A stretch of 64,000 nucleotides of DNA, taken from assembly GCF_029076695.1 (NCBI RefSeq), contig NZ_JARFIK010000002.1, positions 620,001-684,000 on the forward strand, given 5' to 3'. The DNA comes from Adlercreutzia equolifaciens. GTDB lineage: Bacteria > Actinomycetota > Coriobacteriia > Coriobacteriales > Eggerthellaceae. Below are positions 16,081 to 24,649 of the stretch, in pieces (positions within the stretch are counted from its first letter, which is position 1; each line of letters starts with the position of its first letter). The notes under the pieces are model-generated. The model was not told where the DNA came from, ran no database searches, and saw nothing but the letters and a program-made list of their open reading frames with translations. The position numbers and the translations under genes were made by a program.

Positions 16081-17317
16081 CGGTTCCCGCCCCTTTGATC
16101 GGGCTCGGTATCCCATTCTCAAGCGTCGTGTCGGGGTTCACGGCGGTCGTCCGCTGATCTATCTGGACAGCGCGGCCACGGCGCTGGTGTCCCAGCCGGT
16201 CATCGACGCTCAGGTGCGTTTTCTGCAAACCAGTTGCGCCAACATTCATCGGGGCGCCCATCAGCTGGCCGAGGAGGCTACCGATGCCTTCGAGCGTACG
16301 CGTGAGCAGCTGGCGACGTTTTTCGGCGTTGTCGAGCCCGAACGCGTTGTGCTCACCCATGGTGCCACCGAGTCCTTGAACTTAGCGGCGCGGGGCTGGG
16401 CCGAGGGCTCCCTGTGCGAGGGCGACCTGATCGTGATAGCGGCCGACAATCACCACTCGAATATCGTGCCCTGGCAGATGCTGGCCGAGCGCAAGGGGCT
16501 TTCCGTGGCGTGGATCCCCCTCACCGAGGAGGGTCTACTCGACGAGGACGCTTGGGCGCGTCTGCTTGTGCGCGCTCCCAAGCTGGTGGCCCTATGCCAG
16601 CAGTCGAATGTGCTGGGGTTTCGTCAGCCGTCCTTGGCGCGCATTGCGGCTGAAGCTCGAGAGGCCGGGGCGGTGGTGGTCATGGACGGCGCCCAATCCG
16701 CGGGCCACGAGCCTGTGGACTTCGAAGAGCTCGGTGTTGATTTCTACGCGATGTCGGCCCATAAGATGGGCGGCCTGACGGGGGTGGGGGCGCTGTTATG
16801 CTCTTCTCGCGTGATGGAAGATCTGCGCCCGGTGTACGGAGGCGGCGGCATGGCGGCTCGCGTTGACGCCAGCGGTTGGCGGGCGGCTCCCGGACCCGAG
16901 GCGTTCGAGGCGGGCACGCCGCCCATTGCTGCGGCCGTGGCTTGGTCGGCGGCGATCGATCAGCTGAAGGCGGCAGGACTGGAGGCCGTTGCGGCCCATA
17001 CCCGCGCTTTGGCCGAGCGCGCACGGGCCGGTCTGTCCGCGCTTCCCGGGGTGTCGGTGCTGGGCCATCGAGTGCCACGGCCCTTCGAATCGCTGGTCAG
17101 CTTCACGGTGGGCGAAGTGCACCCTCATGATGTGGGGCAAGCGCTCGATGCCGCCGGCGTCATGGTGCGCGCGGGACACCATTGCGCCCGTCCCGTGCAT
17201 CAAGCGTGCGGAGCACGGGCCTCGGTGCGGGCCAGTTTTGCCGGCTACTCAACGGAAGAGGAGGTGGAAGCCCTGGTGAGCGCAGTGGCACAGCTGTCTG
17301 CGGCGGTCCGGGCTTAG
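16073..17317 (+). CDS. sufS: Group II cysteine desulfurase (SufS-like)
   Basis: 414 residues. A PLP-dependent enzyme that takes sulfur from cysteine as an enzyme persulfide. The PLP lysine is K231 in SAHKMGG; the catalytic cysteine is C371 in RAGHHCARP, the SufS pattern; NIHRGAHQLAEEAT and THGATESLNL are conserved. ATG at 16073 follows GAGGAGG by nine bases and overlaps mocA. The next gene is the matching SufU. SufS/SufU usually feed Fe-S assembly; between mocA and an XdhC-type gene, a second role in supplying sulfur to the Mo cofactor (as shown for NifS4 with XdhC in Rhodobacter) is a reasonable inference. The SmsC/SmsB scaffold pair is 15 kb away. Confidence 0.92.
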   Translation: MDNGSRPFDRARYPILKRRVGVHGGRPLIYLDSAATALVSQPVIDAQVRFLQTSCANIHRGAHQLAEEATDAFERTREQLATFFGVVEPERVVLTHGATESLNLAARGWAEGSLCEGDLIVIAADNHHSNIVPWQMLAERKGLSVAWIPLTEEGLLDEDAWARLLVRAPKLVALCQQSNVLGFRQPSLARIAAEAREAGAVVVMDGAQSAGHEPVDFEELGVDFYAMSAHKMGGLTGVGALLCSSRVMEDLRPVYGGGGMAARVDASGWRAAPGPEAFEAGTPPIAAAVAWSAAIDQLKAAGLEAVAAHTRALAERARAGLSALPGVSVLGHRVPRPFESLVSFTVGEVHPHDVGQALDAAGVMVRAGHHCARPVHQACGARASVRASFAGYSTEEEVEALVSAVAQLSAAVRA

Positions 17318-17322
17318 AAGCT

Positions 17323-17838
17323 ATGGGAATACGTATCGACGATCCATCCATTGAGCTGAGAGCGAAGCATCCGCATTATCGGGGCTTCGATTTGCTGCAG
17401 GGCGGAAAGACTCCCGAGATGCTGGCAACGGCCGCGGGAGAAAATCCCTTCTGCGGGGACGAGCTAGAAGTGCGGCTGGCTCTTTGCCGCGCCGAAGCGG
17501 GGGAGTGGCGCATCGCCCAGGCGGCTTTCGACGGCTACGGGTGCACCTTGTGCCTGGCCGCTGCCGATGCGGTGATTGAGTATGTGACGGGCCGCTCGGT
17601 TGACGAAGCTGCTGCTGTTGATTTCGAGCGAACCTGCGCGTTGCTGGGCGGGTTGGAAGTGGGAAGAACCCGCAAGGGCTGCGTCGACTTGGCCGCCCGC
17701 GTCCTGCGCGTCGCCCTTGATGAGGCGCGAGAAACGTGCCTCTTGGCAGGCCCTCCGTCAGTTGACATTTATGCTAAAAGTGCGGGAATGCCAGGGGAGA
17801 AAGCGGTTGACAGACGGCTTGCGAGCCTGTCATATTAG
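17323..17838 (+). CDS. sufU: SufU-type Fe-S assembly protein / sulfur acceptor
   Basis: 171 residues. Zinc/cluster ligands match SufU: C44 and D46 in NPFCGDELEV, C74 in GYGCTLC, and C120 in RKGCVDLA. SufU accepts sulfur from SufS and passes it to the SufBC-type scaffold. An extra cysteine, C77, sits beside C74, where SufU proteins usually have serine. The ATG at 17323 is five bases after the sufS stop; a longer frame reading back into sufS is not used. A perfect -35 hexamer TTGACA for the next gene lies in the 3' end of this one. Confidence 0.87.
   Translation: MGIRIDDPSIELRAKHPHYRGFDLLQGGKTPEMLATAAGENPFCGDELEVRLALCRAEAGEWRIAQAAFDGYGCTLCLAAADAVIEYVTGRSVDEAAAVDFERTCALLGGLEVGRTRKGCVDLAARVLRVALDEARETCLLAGPPSVDIYAKSAGMPGEKAVDRRLASLSY
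17807..17836 (+). promoter_or_regulatory. Promoter for the LuxR-type regulator
   Basis: TTGACA (17807-17812) matches the consensus -35 exactly; CATATT (17831-17836) at 18 bases is a moderate -10. It overlaps the end of sufU and lies about 35 bases before the regulator. Confidence 0.5.
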
Positions 17839-17870
17839 GAATCGAAGGCTGGGGGATCAGAGGGGGCGTT

Positions 17871-20516
17871 ATGAGAGAGCGCGATAGCGAGGCGGCGGGT
17901 CGAGGGCGATCGTTTTTGCTGCTGCCGTCGAAGATCACCTGCCCGCGGCCCGAGCAGGGCGTGGTTGTGCGGTCGCGCGTGCGCGAAAAACTCGAGCTCT
18001 CGAAAACGCGCCCTGTGACTACGGTGACGGCCCCTGCTGGATTCGGCAAGACGACGGCGGTGGCAGCGTGGGCGGACGCTCTTGCGCTTCCGGTTGCTTG
18101 GTGCGCCCTCGATGAGGACGACGGCGATCCGGCGCGCTTCTGGTACGCCGTCTCTCGTGCGTTGGCCCGCGCCGATGAGCGCCTCGACGGCCTTCGGAAT
18201 TTGGCAGAGGTGGGCTGGGCCCAGGCCGTTGAGGCGCGCGAGGCCCTTACGGAGCTGCTGGTGCACCTCGCCTCTTTCCCCGAGCCCGCAGTGCTCATCT
18301 TGGAGGATGTTCATGCGGTTCAAGATGCGCCGGTGGTGGGCGATACCCTGGCCTTCTTCCTGCGTAATCTTCCTCCGCATATCCATATGGTGCTCACCTC
18401 GCGCACGCCGGTGAGGATTCCCCTGGCCAAAATGCGCGTGCGGGGCGATTTGGTCGAGATCGATCAAGATGATTTGCGCCTGAGCGCCCATGAGCAGGCA
18501 AAGCTGTTTCGTGAGGCCTCCTTGGCGCTCTCCCGTGAGGACGAGGCTCTTCTGGAGGAGGCGACCCAGGGCTGGCCGGCCGGGTGTCGACTTTTGGAAA
18601 TGCGCTGTCGGCGCTCAAGCGCTTCTGAAATCACTGAAATCATGCGCCAGGCACGGGCGAGTGTGAGCGACTACCTGTTCGAGGAGGTGCTTGAGGACGT
18701 TCCAGCCGAGCTGTTGCGCTTCATGACCGAAACGGCCGTTGTCGAATCGTTCAGTGCTCCTTTGGCGGCCCGTATCACGGGGCTGACCGAGGCAGAGGTG
18801 CGTCGGCGCGTCGATCAACTGATCGACGCGGGGCTCTTCGTGCAGCGTCTGGAGCGGGAGGAGGGCGATCCCTGGTATCGCTACCATGCCATGCTGCAGG
18901 AGGTGCTGCACGTCCGCTTGCACCGCATGGAAGAGGACGACCTGCGGACTCTTGTCGATCGCGCCCGAGCTTGGCTGCTTGATGAAGGGTTCGACGATGC
19001 CGCCGTGGGACTGTCCTATTGGATGCGCGACTACGAGGCCATCTGCGCCATTGTCGAGCAACGGTGGAAGTCGCTCTATATGAACGACGAGCTCGAGGTG
19101 GTGCTGCGCTGGATCGACCTGTTGCCGCCGGGACTGCTGGAGGCTCACCCTTTTTTGTGCGCCGTGGCAGCGTTGCCCACAGTCTATGCGGGCAATGCGT
19201 TGCGAGCCCACGAGCTTATTCAGCAAGCGCTGCTCCGGTTGGAGGAAGGTGATGACTTCCTCTTCGCCTTCTGTATGGTGCAGAAGGCTTACCTCTCCTC
19301 CTTTGAGGGAAAGCAGGCCGAAAGCGCTCAGTTTGCCGAGAAGGCCCTGCGCTTTCTTCCCGACGAGGAGCGCTATCTTCGCGGCATGATGATGCAGGTA
19401 GCTGCCTCTGCGCTGTGGGCTGCCGACCCGCTGGCGGCCATTGCCGGCTACACCCAGGCACTTCCTTTGCAGCGCACCGTGGGCAACGTTAATCTTCTGG
19501 CCTCGGCGTTGTGCAATTTGGCGGTCTTCCAGGCCGCGGTGGGTCACCTGAATGCGGCTGAGCAGCTGGCGCGGGAGGCCTTCGAGTTATATCCGCCTGA
19601 AGTGCGTTCCTGCAAGCCCATGCTTTCCTTCGCCTGGCGTGCTTTGGCGGAAGTGGCCTACGATCGGGGCGACGAAACAGCCTTTGCCGAGGCCTGCGAG
19701 CATTTCGAGTCGCTGGCCTCCCATGGGTCGGTGGCGGCCCGTCAGGCGGAACTTCTTGTGCTTCGGGCGAAGCAGGCTGCCCAGAGGAGCGCCTCGGAGG
19801 CGAGGGCGCTCTTTGGCCGTGCCTTTGCCTTGGAAGAATCGGCGGCACTGTCCATGATGCCTACGCTTGCCCTGGTGCGCGACTGGTGCGCTGAGCGTCA
19901 GGTGCCGACGGGGGAGGGGCTTCAAGGGGCGGATTGCAGTGGGCGCCTTGCGTGGTTCTGTCTGGCCGTGCGGCTGGTACGCGGCGAAGATATTGCTGAA
20001 GAGGCGCCGGCTTTCGCCGAGGGTGTTTCCGCTGACGATGCGGCGCTCAAGGTGCGCGCGTGCGTGTTGGCTGCGGTGGCAGCCGAACGGGCCGGTCGGG
20101 TCCAGGGAGCTCTTTCTCTGGTGCGCGAGGCGTTTTCTGTGGCCCGGTTCTACGGGCTGATGGGCGCTTTTGCTGAAAACGCTGCCGATATGCAGCCCTT
20201 GGCGGCCTTGTTGCGTGCCGAGACGGCAAAGAGCGAGCGTGGCGGAGGGAAAGCGGAAGCCGCCGACGATCGCGCCGCCCTGCAAGTTCTCGAGGACGCG
20301 CTTCGCGGCGGCCGTCGGGCTGCGGATGTGCTCACTGATCGCGAGCTTGATGTGCTGCGCGCGGTGGCCGATGGCGCCTCGGTGGCCCAGGCGGCCGAGC
20401 TGCTGGTGGTGTCCCGCGAGACGGTGAAGAAGCATCTGGGAAATATCTACACCAAGCTGGGCGTTCACTCCAAGATGGCCGCTGTGGCCCTTCTGCGCGA
20501 AGAGGGCGTGCTGTAG
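17871..20516 (+). CDS. MalT-like LuxR-family transcription activator with STAND ATPase
   Basis: 881 residues. Walker A APAGFGKTT at about 54-62 and Walker B VLILEDVHAV near 140 form a STAND-type ATPase; the middle (about 380-780) is helical and TPR-like, as in MalT; the C-terminal LuxR helix-turn-helix (about 815-875) has LTDRELDVLRAVADG and VSRETVKKHLGNIYTKLGV. Such proteins multimerise on an inducer and ATP, then activate a nearby operon. It sits directly before the Mo hydroxylase operon, which makes that operon its likely target; a palindrome at 20560-20579 is a candidate site. The inducer is unknown. The start at 17871 follows GAGGGGGCGTT. Confidence 0.88.
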   Translation: MRERDSEAAGRGRSFLLLPSKITCPRPEQGVVVRSRVREKLELSKTRPVTTVTAPAGFGKTTAVAAWADALALPVAWCALDEDDGDPARFWYAVSRALARADERLDGLRNLAEVGWAQAVEAREALTELLVHLASFPEPAVLILEDVHAVQDAPVVGDTLAFFLRNLPPHIHMVLTSRTPVRIPLAKMRVRGDLVEIDQDDLRLSAHEQAKLFREASLALSREDEALLEEATQGWPAGCRLLEMRCRRSSASEITEIMRQARASVSDYLFEEVLEDVPAELLRFMTETAVVESFSAPLAARITGLTEAEVRRRVDQLIDAGLFVQRLEREEGDPWYRYHAMLQEVLHVRLHRMEEDDLRTLVDRARAWLLDEGFDDAAVGLSYWMRDYEAICAIVEQRWKSLYMNDELEVVLRWIDLLPPGLLEAHPFLCAVAALPTVYAGNALRAHELIQQALLRLEEGDDFLFAFCMVQKAYLSSFEGKQAESAQFAEKALRFLPDEERYLRGMMMQVAASALWAADPLAAIAGYTQALPLQRTVGNVNLLASALCNLAVFQAAVGHLNAAEQLAREAFELYPPEVRSCKPMLSFAWRALAEVAYDRGDETAFAEACEHFESLASHGSVAARQAELLVLRAKQAAQRSASEARALFGRAFALEESAALSMMPTLALVRDWCAERQVPTGEGLQGADCSGRLAWFCLAVRLVRGEDIAEEAPAFAEGVSADDAALKVRACVLAAVAAERAGRVQGALSLVREAFSVARFYGLMGAFAENAADMQPLAALLRAETAKSERGGGKAEAADDRAALQVLEDALRGGRRAADVLTDRELDVLRAVADGASVAQAAELLVVSRETVKKHLGNIYTKLGVHSKMAAVALLREEGVL

Positions 20517-20559
20517 GCGGCGTCTGCCGCCTGCCTTTTCGCTCTCCTTCTACCTCAAA

Positions 20560-20579
20560 ATACCCCCGGGGTATACCCC
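20560..20579. promoter_or_regulatory. Overlapping palindromes upstream of the Mo hydroxylase operon
   Basis: ATACCCCCGGGGTAT (20560-20574) and the perfect GGGGTATACCCC (20568-20579) overlap in the 141-base gap between the regulator and the Tat subunit gene. The symmetry suggests a dimeric DNA-binding protein, for instance the LuxR-type regulator just upstream. No clear promoter hexamers could be fixed in this gap. Confidence 0.45.
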
Positions 20580-20657
20580 CTTTGCGTAATGTGCTCCTCC
20601 TGATTCCCCCGTAATCTTCAAATTGTCAGTAAGACAGAGAAGAGAAGGAGGAGGAGC

Positions 20658-21377
20658 ATGGCGATCGACAACGTCTCTCGCCGAGACTTCTTCAAGGTCG
20701 GCAGCATTGCCGGTTTGGCCGCTGGTGTGGCGGGCCTGGGCATCGGCTCGGTGCTGGGCGTGCCGGAAGAGGCTGTGGCCGAGACCGTCACCGTGACCGA
20801 TTTCGTGTACACCTGCCCCGTGTGCGGGGCGAAGGCCGTGGATTACGACGCCTTGGTAAAGCATTTCGAGGCCGAGCACCCCGATGCCAACTGCGGGGTT
20901 CCCCAGTGCGCCACCTTGAATATCAACGGCAACGAGCTGAAGGTTCAGGTGGAGCCCCAGTGGACCCTGCGCGAGACACTGCTGAAGGCCGTGGGGCTTT
21001 CCGGCGGCGCCAAGGAGATGTGCGACCGCGGCGGCTGCGGTAGCTGCACGGTGCTCATCGACGGCGTGCCGGCTCTGGCTTGCACTACCCTGGCCGTTCA
21101 GTGCGAGGGCAAGGCCATCGAGACCTCGGAGGGCATTGCGGCCGACGAGCGCTTCCGTCCCTTGGTGGAGTCCTACGCCAAGCATGACACCGCCCAGTGC
21201 GGCTATTGCACGCCGGGGCAGTTCACTGTGGCCAAATACATCATCGAGAAGTACGGCGAACCCACGGAAGAGCAGATCCGCGAAGAGCTGGCGGGCAATA
21301 TCTGCCGTTGCGGTACCTACAGCCGCCACGTCAAGGCCATCCAGGAGGCCGCCGCGGCCATGAAGGGAGGCAACTAA
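20658..21377 (+). CDS. Tat-exported 2Fe-2S subunit of a molybdenum hydroxylase (PaoA-like)
   Basis: 239 residues. A Tat signal, SRRDFFKVG followed by a hydrophobic stretch to about residue 35 and a signal-peptidase-like site near 41, shows export in folded form. Cluster 1 ligands are C122, C127, C130 and C142 (CDRGGCGSC); cluster 2 has QCGYCTPGQ and ICRCGTY, as in all xanthine-oxidase-family small subunits. In E. coli PaoABC the same subunit carries the Tat signal for the whole complex. Unusual: between signal and ferredoxin domain, C53-x2-C56-x12-H69-x4-H74 has the spacing of a C2H2 zinc finger. AAGGAGGAGG precedes the start. The stop overlaps the next start by one base. Confidence 0.88.
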   Translation: MAIDNVSRRDFFKVGSIAGLAAGVAGLGIGSVLGVPEEAVAETVTVTDFVYTCPVCGAKAVDYDALVKHFEAEHPDANCGVPQCATLNINGNELKVQVEPQWTLRETLLKAVGLSGGAKEMCDRGGCGSCTVLIDGVPALACTTLAVQCEGKAIETSEGIAADERFRPLVESYAKHDTAQCGYCTPGQFTVAKYIIEKYGEPTEEQIREELAGNICRCGTYSRHVKAIQEAAAAMKGGN

Positions 21378-23671
21378 TGGGAGCCAAGTGCGAATCTATT
21401 CTGTCGGGCGTCAATGACGACCGCACCGACTTCAAGTACGTGGGAACGTGGGACCATCCCGGTCGCCAATCGTGGGACATGATCTCGGGTGCGGCGAAGT
21501 ACCCCACCGACCTGTGGATGCCCGGCACCTTGACGGCCATGGCCCTGCATTCTCCCTACGGCCACGCGAAGATCAAGAGCCTTGATATTTCCGAGGCCGA
21601 GAAGGTGGAGGGCGTGCATCTCGTGCTCACCTACGAGGACGAGGAGATTGCCTCCATGCCGAAGTACCGCCCGTCCTACTACGAGTTCGGCGCCAGCCCG
21701 CTTCTGGGCGACGAGGCCGAGTTCGAGGGCGACGAGGTGGGCGTCGTGGTGGTGGCCGACAATGAGGAGGCCTGCAAGCGCGCCCTGGATGCCGTGGCGG
21801 TGGAGTGGGAAGCGCTGCCCTTCATCACCGACTGCCGAGAGGCCGCCAAGCCGGGCGCTCCTATTCTGCGCCCCGAGATGAACCCGGACTCCAATATGAC
21901 CGGCAACACCTTCGGGGCACCGGTGGAGTGGGAGATCGGCAACGTGGAGCAGGGCCTGAAGGAGTCCGATCACGTGGAGGTCATCGAGTACGGCCGCCCT
22001 ATGTGGAGCCAGTTCCGCTCCATGCCGCCGGCGTACTTCAGCTACTGGGACGACGATCCCTGGGGCAACCCCGATGGCGAGAAGATGTGCTATGTCACGA
22101 ACCACGCCCACTTCCCGTCCAACGGTCCGCTCGTGTCGGCCTACATGGGCTTCGGCAGCTATGCGGACAAATTCCGCGCGCTCACGCCCTACATGGCCTC
22201 GCGCTATTGCGACTTCGTGGAGAAGCGCGGTGCCCAGTTGGCGCCTTTGCTCTCCAAGCGTCTGGGCGGCGTGCCGGTGCGCTTCGTGAATACCCGTCGC
22301 CAGTCCTTCGATGCCGCCGTGCCCCAGACCTACATCACGGCGCGCATCGGCTACAACAATGACGGCACCTTGCACGCGGTGCAGTCGAAGAACGTGCATC
22401 AGTCCGGCGCGCGCGGCGGCTACGGCGACAAGACCCACGGCCACTTGGTGCTTCCGCCCAACGCCCAGGCCTTTAAGTCGACCTCATGCCCGAACATCTA
22501 TTCCGAAATGGCTTACTACGTCACGAACGGCGCCTGCACCACGGCCGATCCGGGCAAGGACATGTGGGAGCCGGTGAACTTGGCCTTCGCTCATATCGCC
22601 GATGCCTTGGGCATGCCTATCACCGATGTCATCATGAAGAACGTGAGCGTGACTGATCCCTCGCTTTCGGCCTGTATGGAGGCGGGCAAGAAGGCTTTCG
22701 ACTGGGATGCCAAATGGCACAAGGCCGGCGAAAAGACGCTGGAGGACGGCCGTTTGCACGGCGTGGCTGCCCGTGCTTGCTGGTCGATGACCTGGGGCAT
22801 GATCTCCTACAACATCAATTTGCGCATGGGCGTGGACGGCAAGATTTACATGCCTTACTCCGAGGCCCTTATCGGCACCTACTGGCCCGATGCGGTGCAG
22901 CTGGTCATCGCCGAGGAGATGGGCATGAAGCTGGAGGATGTCATCGTCTACTACGCGCCCAACTACAACAACTGGCAGAACGGTGACGCCGCCGACCGCG
23001 GCAGCACCTGCACCTGGGCGGCCAAAGAGGCGGCCGTGCAGCTGAAGGCCCAGATCCTGGCTACCGGCGCGGCATTGTTCGGCGTAACGCCCGATGAGGT
23101 GGATCTGGTGGACTCCATGATCACGCTGAAGGCCGATCCCTCCCAACAGATGCCTATTACCGGCACCGGGCAGCTGGCGGTGGGATTCTGCGGCAAGCCC
23201 GAGATTCCCTTCCAGAACGACGTGGTGCGCACCATGAACGTGGACTTCTGCGAAGTGGCCGTCGACCCCGAAACGGGCTTGGTGGAAGTGACCGACTATG
23301 TGTCGGCCCATGACTTCGGCAAGGTGATCCGCCCGGCCTCGGCGTTGGGCCAGATTGAAATGGCCCTTACCCAGGCCGAGGGTCGCGCCCTGCGCGAAGA
23401 GCTGATCTGGGACGAGAACACCGGCGTGCTGCTGAACGGCAACATGTACGACTACAAGGTGCCCACGGCGCTCGATCAGCCCAAGATCGAGCCAGTGCCG
23501 GTGGAGACGCGCATGGGCGGCGGCGCCTATGGCTCGACCGGCGTGGCCCACGCGCATACCAACGCGGGCCTGGTGGGCCTGGCCATCCAGAACGCCATCG
23601 GCGCCTGGGTCAACCTGCAGCCCTTCACCCCCGATAAGGTTCTGGCGGCCCTTGCTTCCAAGCAGGCCTAA
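21377..23671 (+). CDS. Molybdopterin-binding large subunit, xanthine dehydrogenase superfamily (divergent)
   Basis: 764 residues. An N-terminal a/b hammerhead domain (about 30-150; GAAKYPTDLWMPGTL, HSPYGHAKIKSLDIS) is followed by the Mo-binding region. The pterin loop usually written GGFGGK appears as GGYGDK (347-352). Two hallmark sites look altered by eye: the family's RAPG/RGFG arginine is replaced in TTADPGKD, and the C-terminal GVGE-type catalytic glutamate is absent in GGGAYGSTG (714 on). It may be a distant functional branch or have moved its catalytic residue. The true start at 21377 overlaps the upstream stop; a longer in-frame opening from 21197 lies inside the previous gene. Partners: Tat 2Fe-2S subunit upstream, FAD subunit downstream. 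Substrate unknown. Confidence 0.85.
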   Translation: MGAKCESILSGVNDDRTDFKYVGTWDHPGRQSWDMISGAAKYPTDLWMPGTLTAMALHSPYGHAKIKSLDISEAEKVEGVHLVLTYEDEEIASMPKYRPSYYEFGASPLLGDEAEFEGDEVGVVVVADNEEACKRALDAVAVEWEALPFITDCREAAKPGAPILRPEMNPDSNMTGNTFGAPVEWEIGNVEQGLKESDHVEVIEYGRPMWSQFRSMPPAYFSYWDDDPWGNPDGEKMCYVTNHAHFPSNGPLVSAYMGFGSYADKFRALTPYMASRYCDFVEKRGAQLAPLLSKRLGGVPVRFVNTRRQSFDAAVPQTYITARIGYNNDGTLHAVQSKNVHQSGARGGYGDKTHGHLVLPPNAQAFKSTSCPNIYSEMAYYVTNGACTTADPGKDMWEPVNLAFAHIADALGMPITDVIMKNVSVTDPSLSACMEAGKKAFDWDAKWHKAGEKTLEDGRLHGVAARACWSMTWGMISYNINLRMGVDGKIYMPYSEALIGTYWPDAVQLVIAEEMGMKLEDVIVYYAPNYNNWQNGDAADRGSTCTWAAKEAAVQLKAQILATGAALFGVTPDEVDLVDSMITLKADPSQQMPITGTGQLAVGFCGKPEIPFQNDVVRTMNVDFCEVAVDPETGLVEVTDYVSAHDFGKVIRPASALGQIEMALTQAEGRALREELIWDENTGVLLNGNMYDYKVPTALDQPKIEPVPVETRMGGGAYGSTGVAHAHTNAGLVGLAIQNAIGAWVNLQPFTPDKVLAALASKQA

Positions 23672-23686
23672 TAAGGAGGAACGACG

Positions 23687-24625
23687 ATGAAGCATTTCAA
23701 GCACCTTCAGGCCACTTCGGCCGATCAGGCCGCCAAGGAGGCTGCCGGCGGAACGGCCTGGGTCATGGCCGGCGGCACGGATCTTCTGGGCACGTTGAAA
23801 GACGAGATTTTTCCCGAGTATCCCGAGACGGTTATCGATCTGAAGACCATTGAGGGGATGGACAGCATCGAGGAGGACGGCGACGCGCTGCGCATCGGCG
23901 CCCTGGCGAAGCTGTCAGCTGTGGCCGAGAGCGAGCTAGTGCGCCAGCACGCCCAGGCGCTGGCCCAGGCGGCGGAACGCGTGGCGTCGCCCACCATTCG
24001 CCACATGGGCACTTTGGGCGGCAACGTGTGCCAGATGCACCGCTGCTGGTACTTCCGCGTGCCGGACGACCGCTTCCATTGCCGTCGCAAGGGCGGCAAG
24101 ACCTGCCCGGCCCGTATCGGCGACAATCGCTATCACTCTATTTTCGGCGACGACAACGGGTGCTATGCCGTGTCCTCCCATGACACAGCACCGGCCCTGG
24201 TGGCCTTGGGCGCCACGGTGGTCACGACGAAGCGCGAAATTCCCGCCGAGGAGTTCTTCGGCGCCCATGGCCATCGCTCCAACGTGCTGGAAGATGGGGA
24301 AGTGGTGAAGGAATTCCGCGTGCCCAAGACGGCTAAGAGCGCCTTTCAGAAGTTCGCGCTGCGCAAGTCCATCGACTTTCCCGTGGTGAACTGCGCCGTG
24401 GCCCAAGGCTCCGATAGGGCCACGCGGGTGGTGCTCGGCGGAGTCTACGCGGCGCCGTGGCGCTCGAAGGAGGCCGAAGAGGCCGTAGCGGGCGGCGTGA
24501 CGGCTGAGAGCGCCGCCAAAGCAGGGGAGGCGGCCGTCTCGGTGGCCAAGCCGTTGGGTAAAAACGCCTACAAGGTGGACATTGCCCGTACCCTGGTGAA
24601 GCGCACGCTAACGGATCTTGTCTAG
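23687..24625 (+). CDS. FAD-binding subunit with PaoB-type 4Fe-4S loop
   Basis: 312 residues. The FAD domain has AGGTDLLG (about 28-35) and GTLGGNVC, followed by a CO-dehydrogenase-flavoprotein-like C-terminal domain. Between them, C115, C120, C132 and C140 (GGNVCQMHRC, FHCRRKGGKTC) and GDNRYHSIFG match the extra 4Fe-4S loop known in E. coli PaoB and related flavin subunits. Electrons would run from Mo through two 2Fe-2S clusters to FAD and this cluster. It has no signal peptide, so it would be exported bound to the Tat subunit. AAGGAGGAACG precedes the ATG, 15 bases after the large-subunit stop. Confidence 0.88.
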   Translation: MKHFKHLQATSADQAAKEAAGGTAWVMAGGTDLLGTLKDEIFPEYPETVIDLKTIEGMDSIEEDGDALRIGALAKLSAVAESELVRQHAQALAQAAERVASPTIRHMGTLGGNVCQMHRCWYFRVPDDRFHCRRKGGKTCPARIGDNRYHSIFGDDNGCYAVSSHDTAPALVALGATVVTTKREIPAEEFFGAHGHRSNVLEDGEVVKEFRVPKTAKSAFQKFALRKSIDFPVVNCAVAQGSDRATRVVLGGVYAAPWRSKEAEEAVAGGVTAESAAKAGEAAVSVAKPLGKNAYKVDIARTLVKRTLTDLV

Positions 24626-24649
24626 ACACGGATAGGGCGGAGCGAAGCC

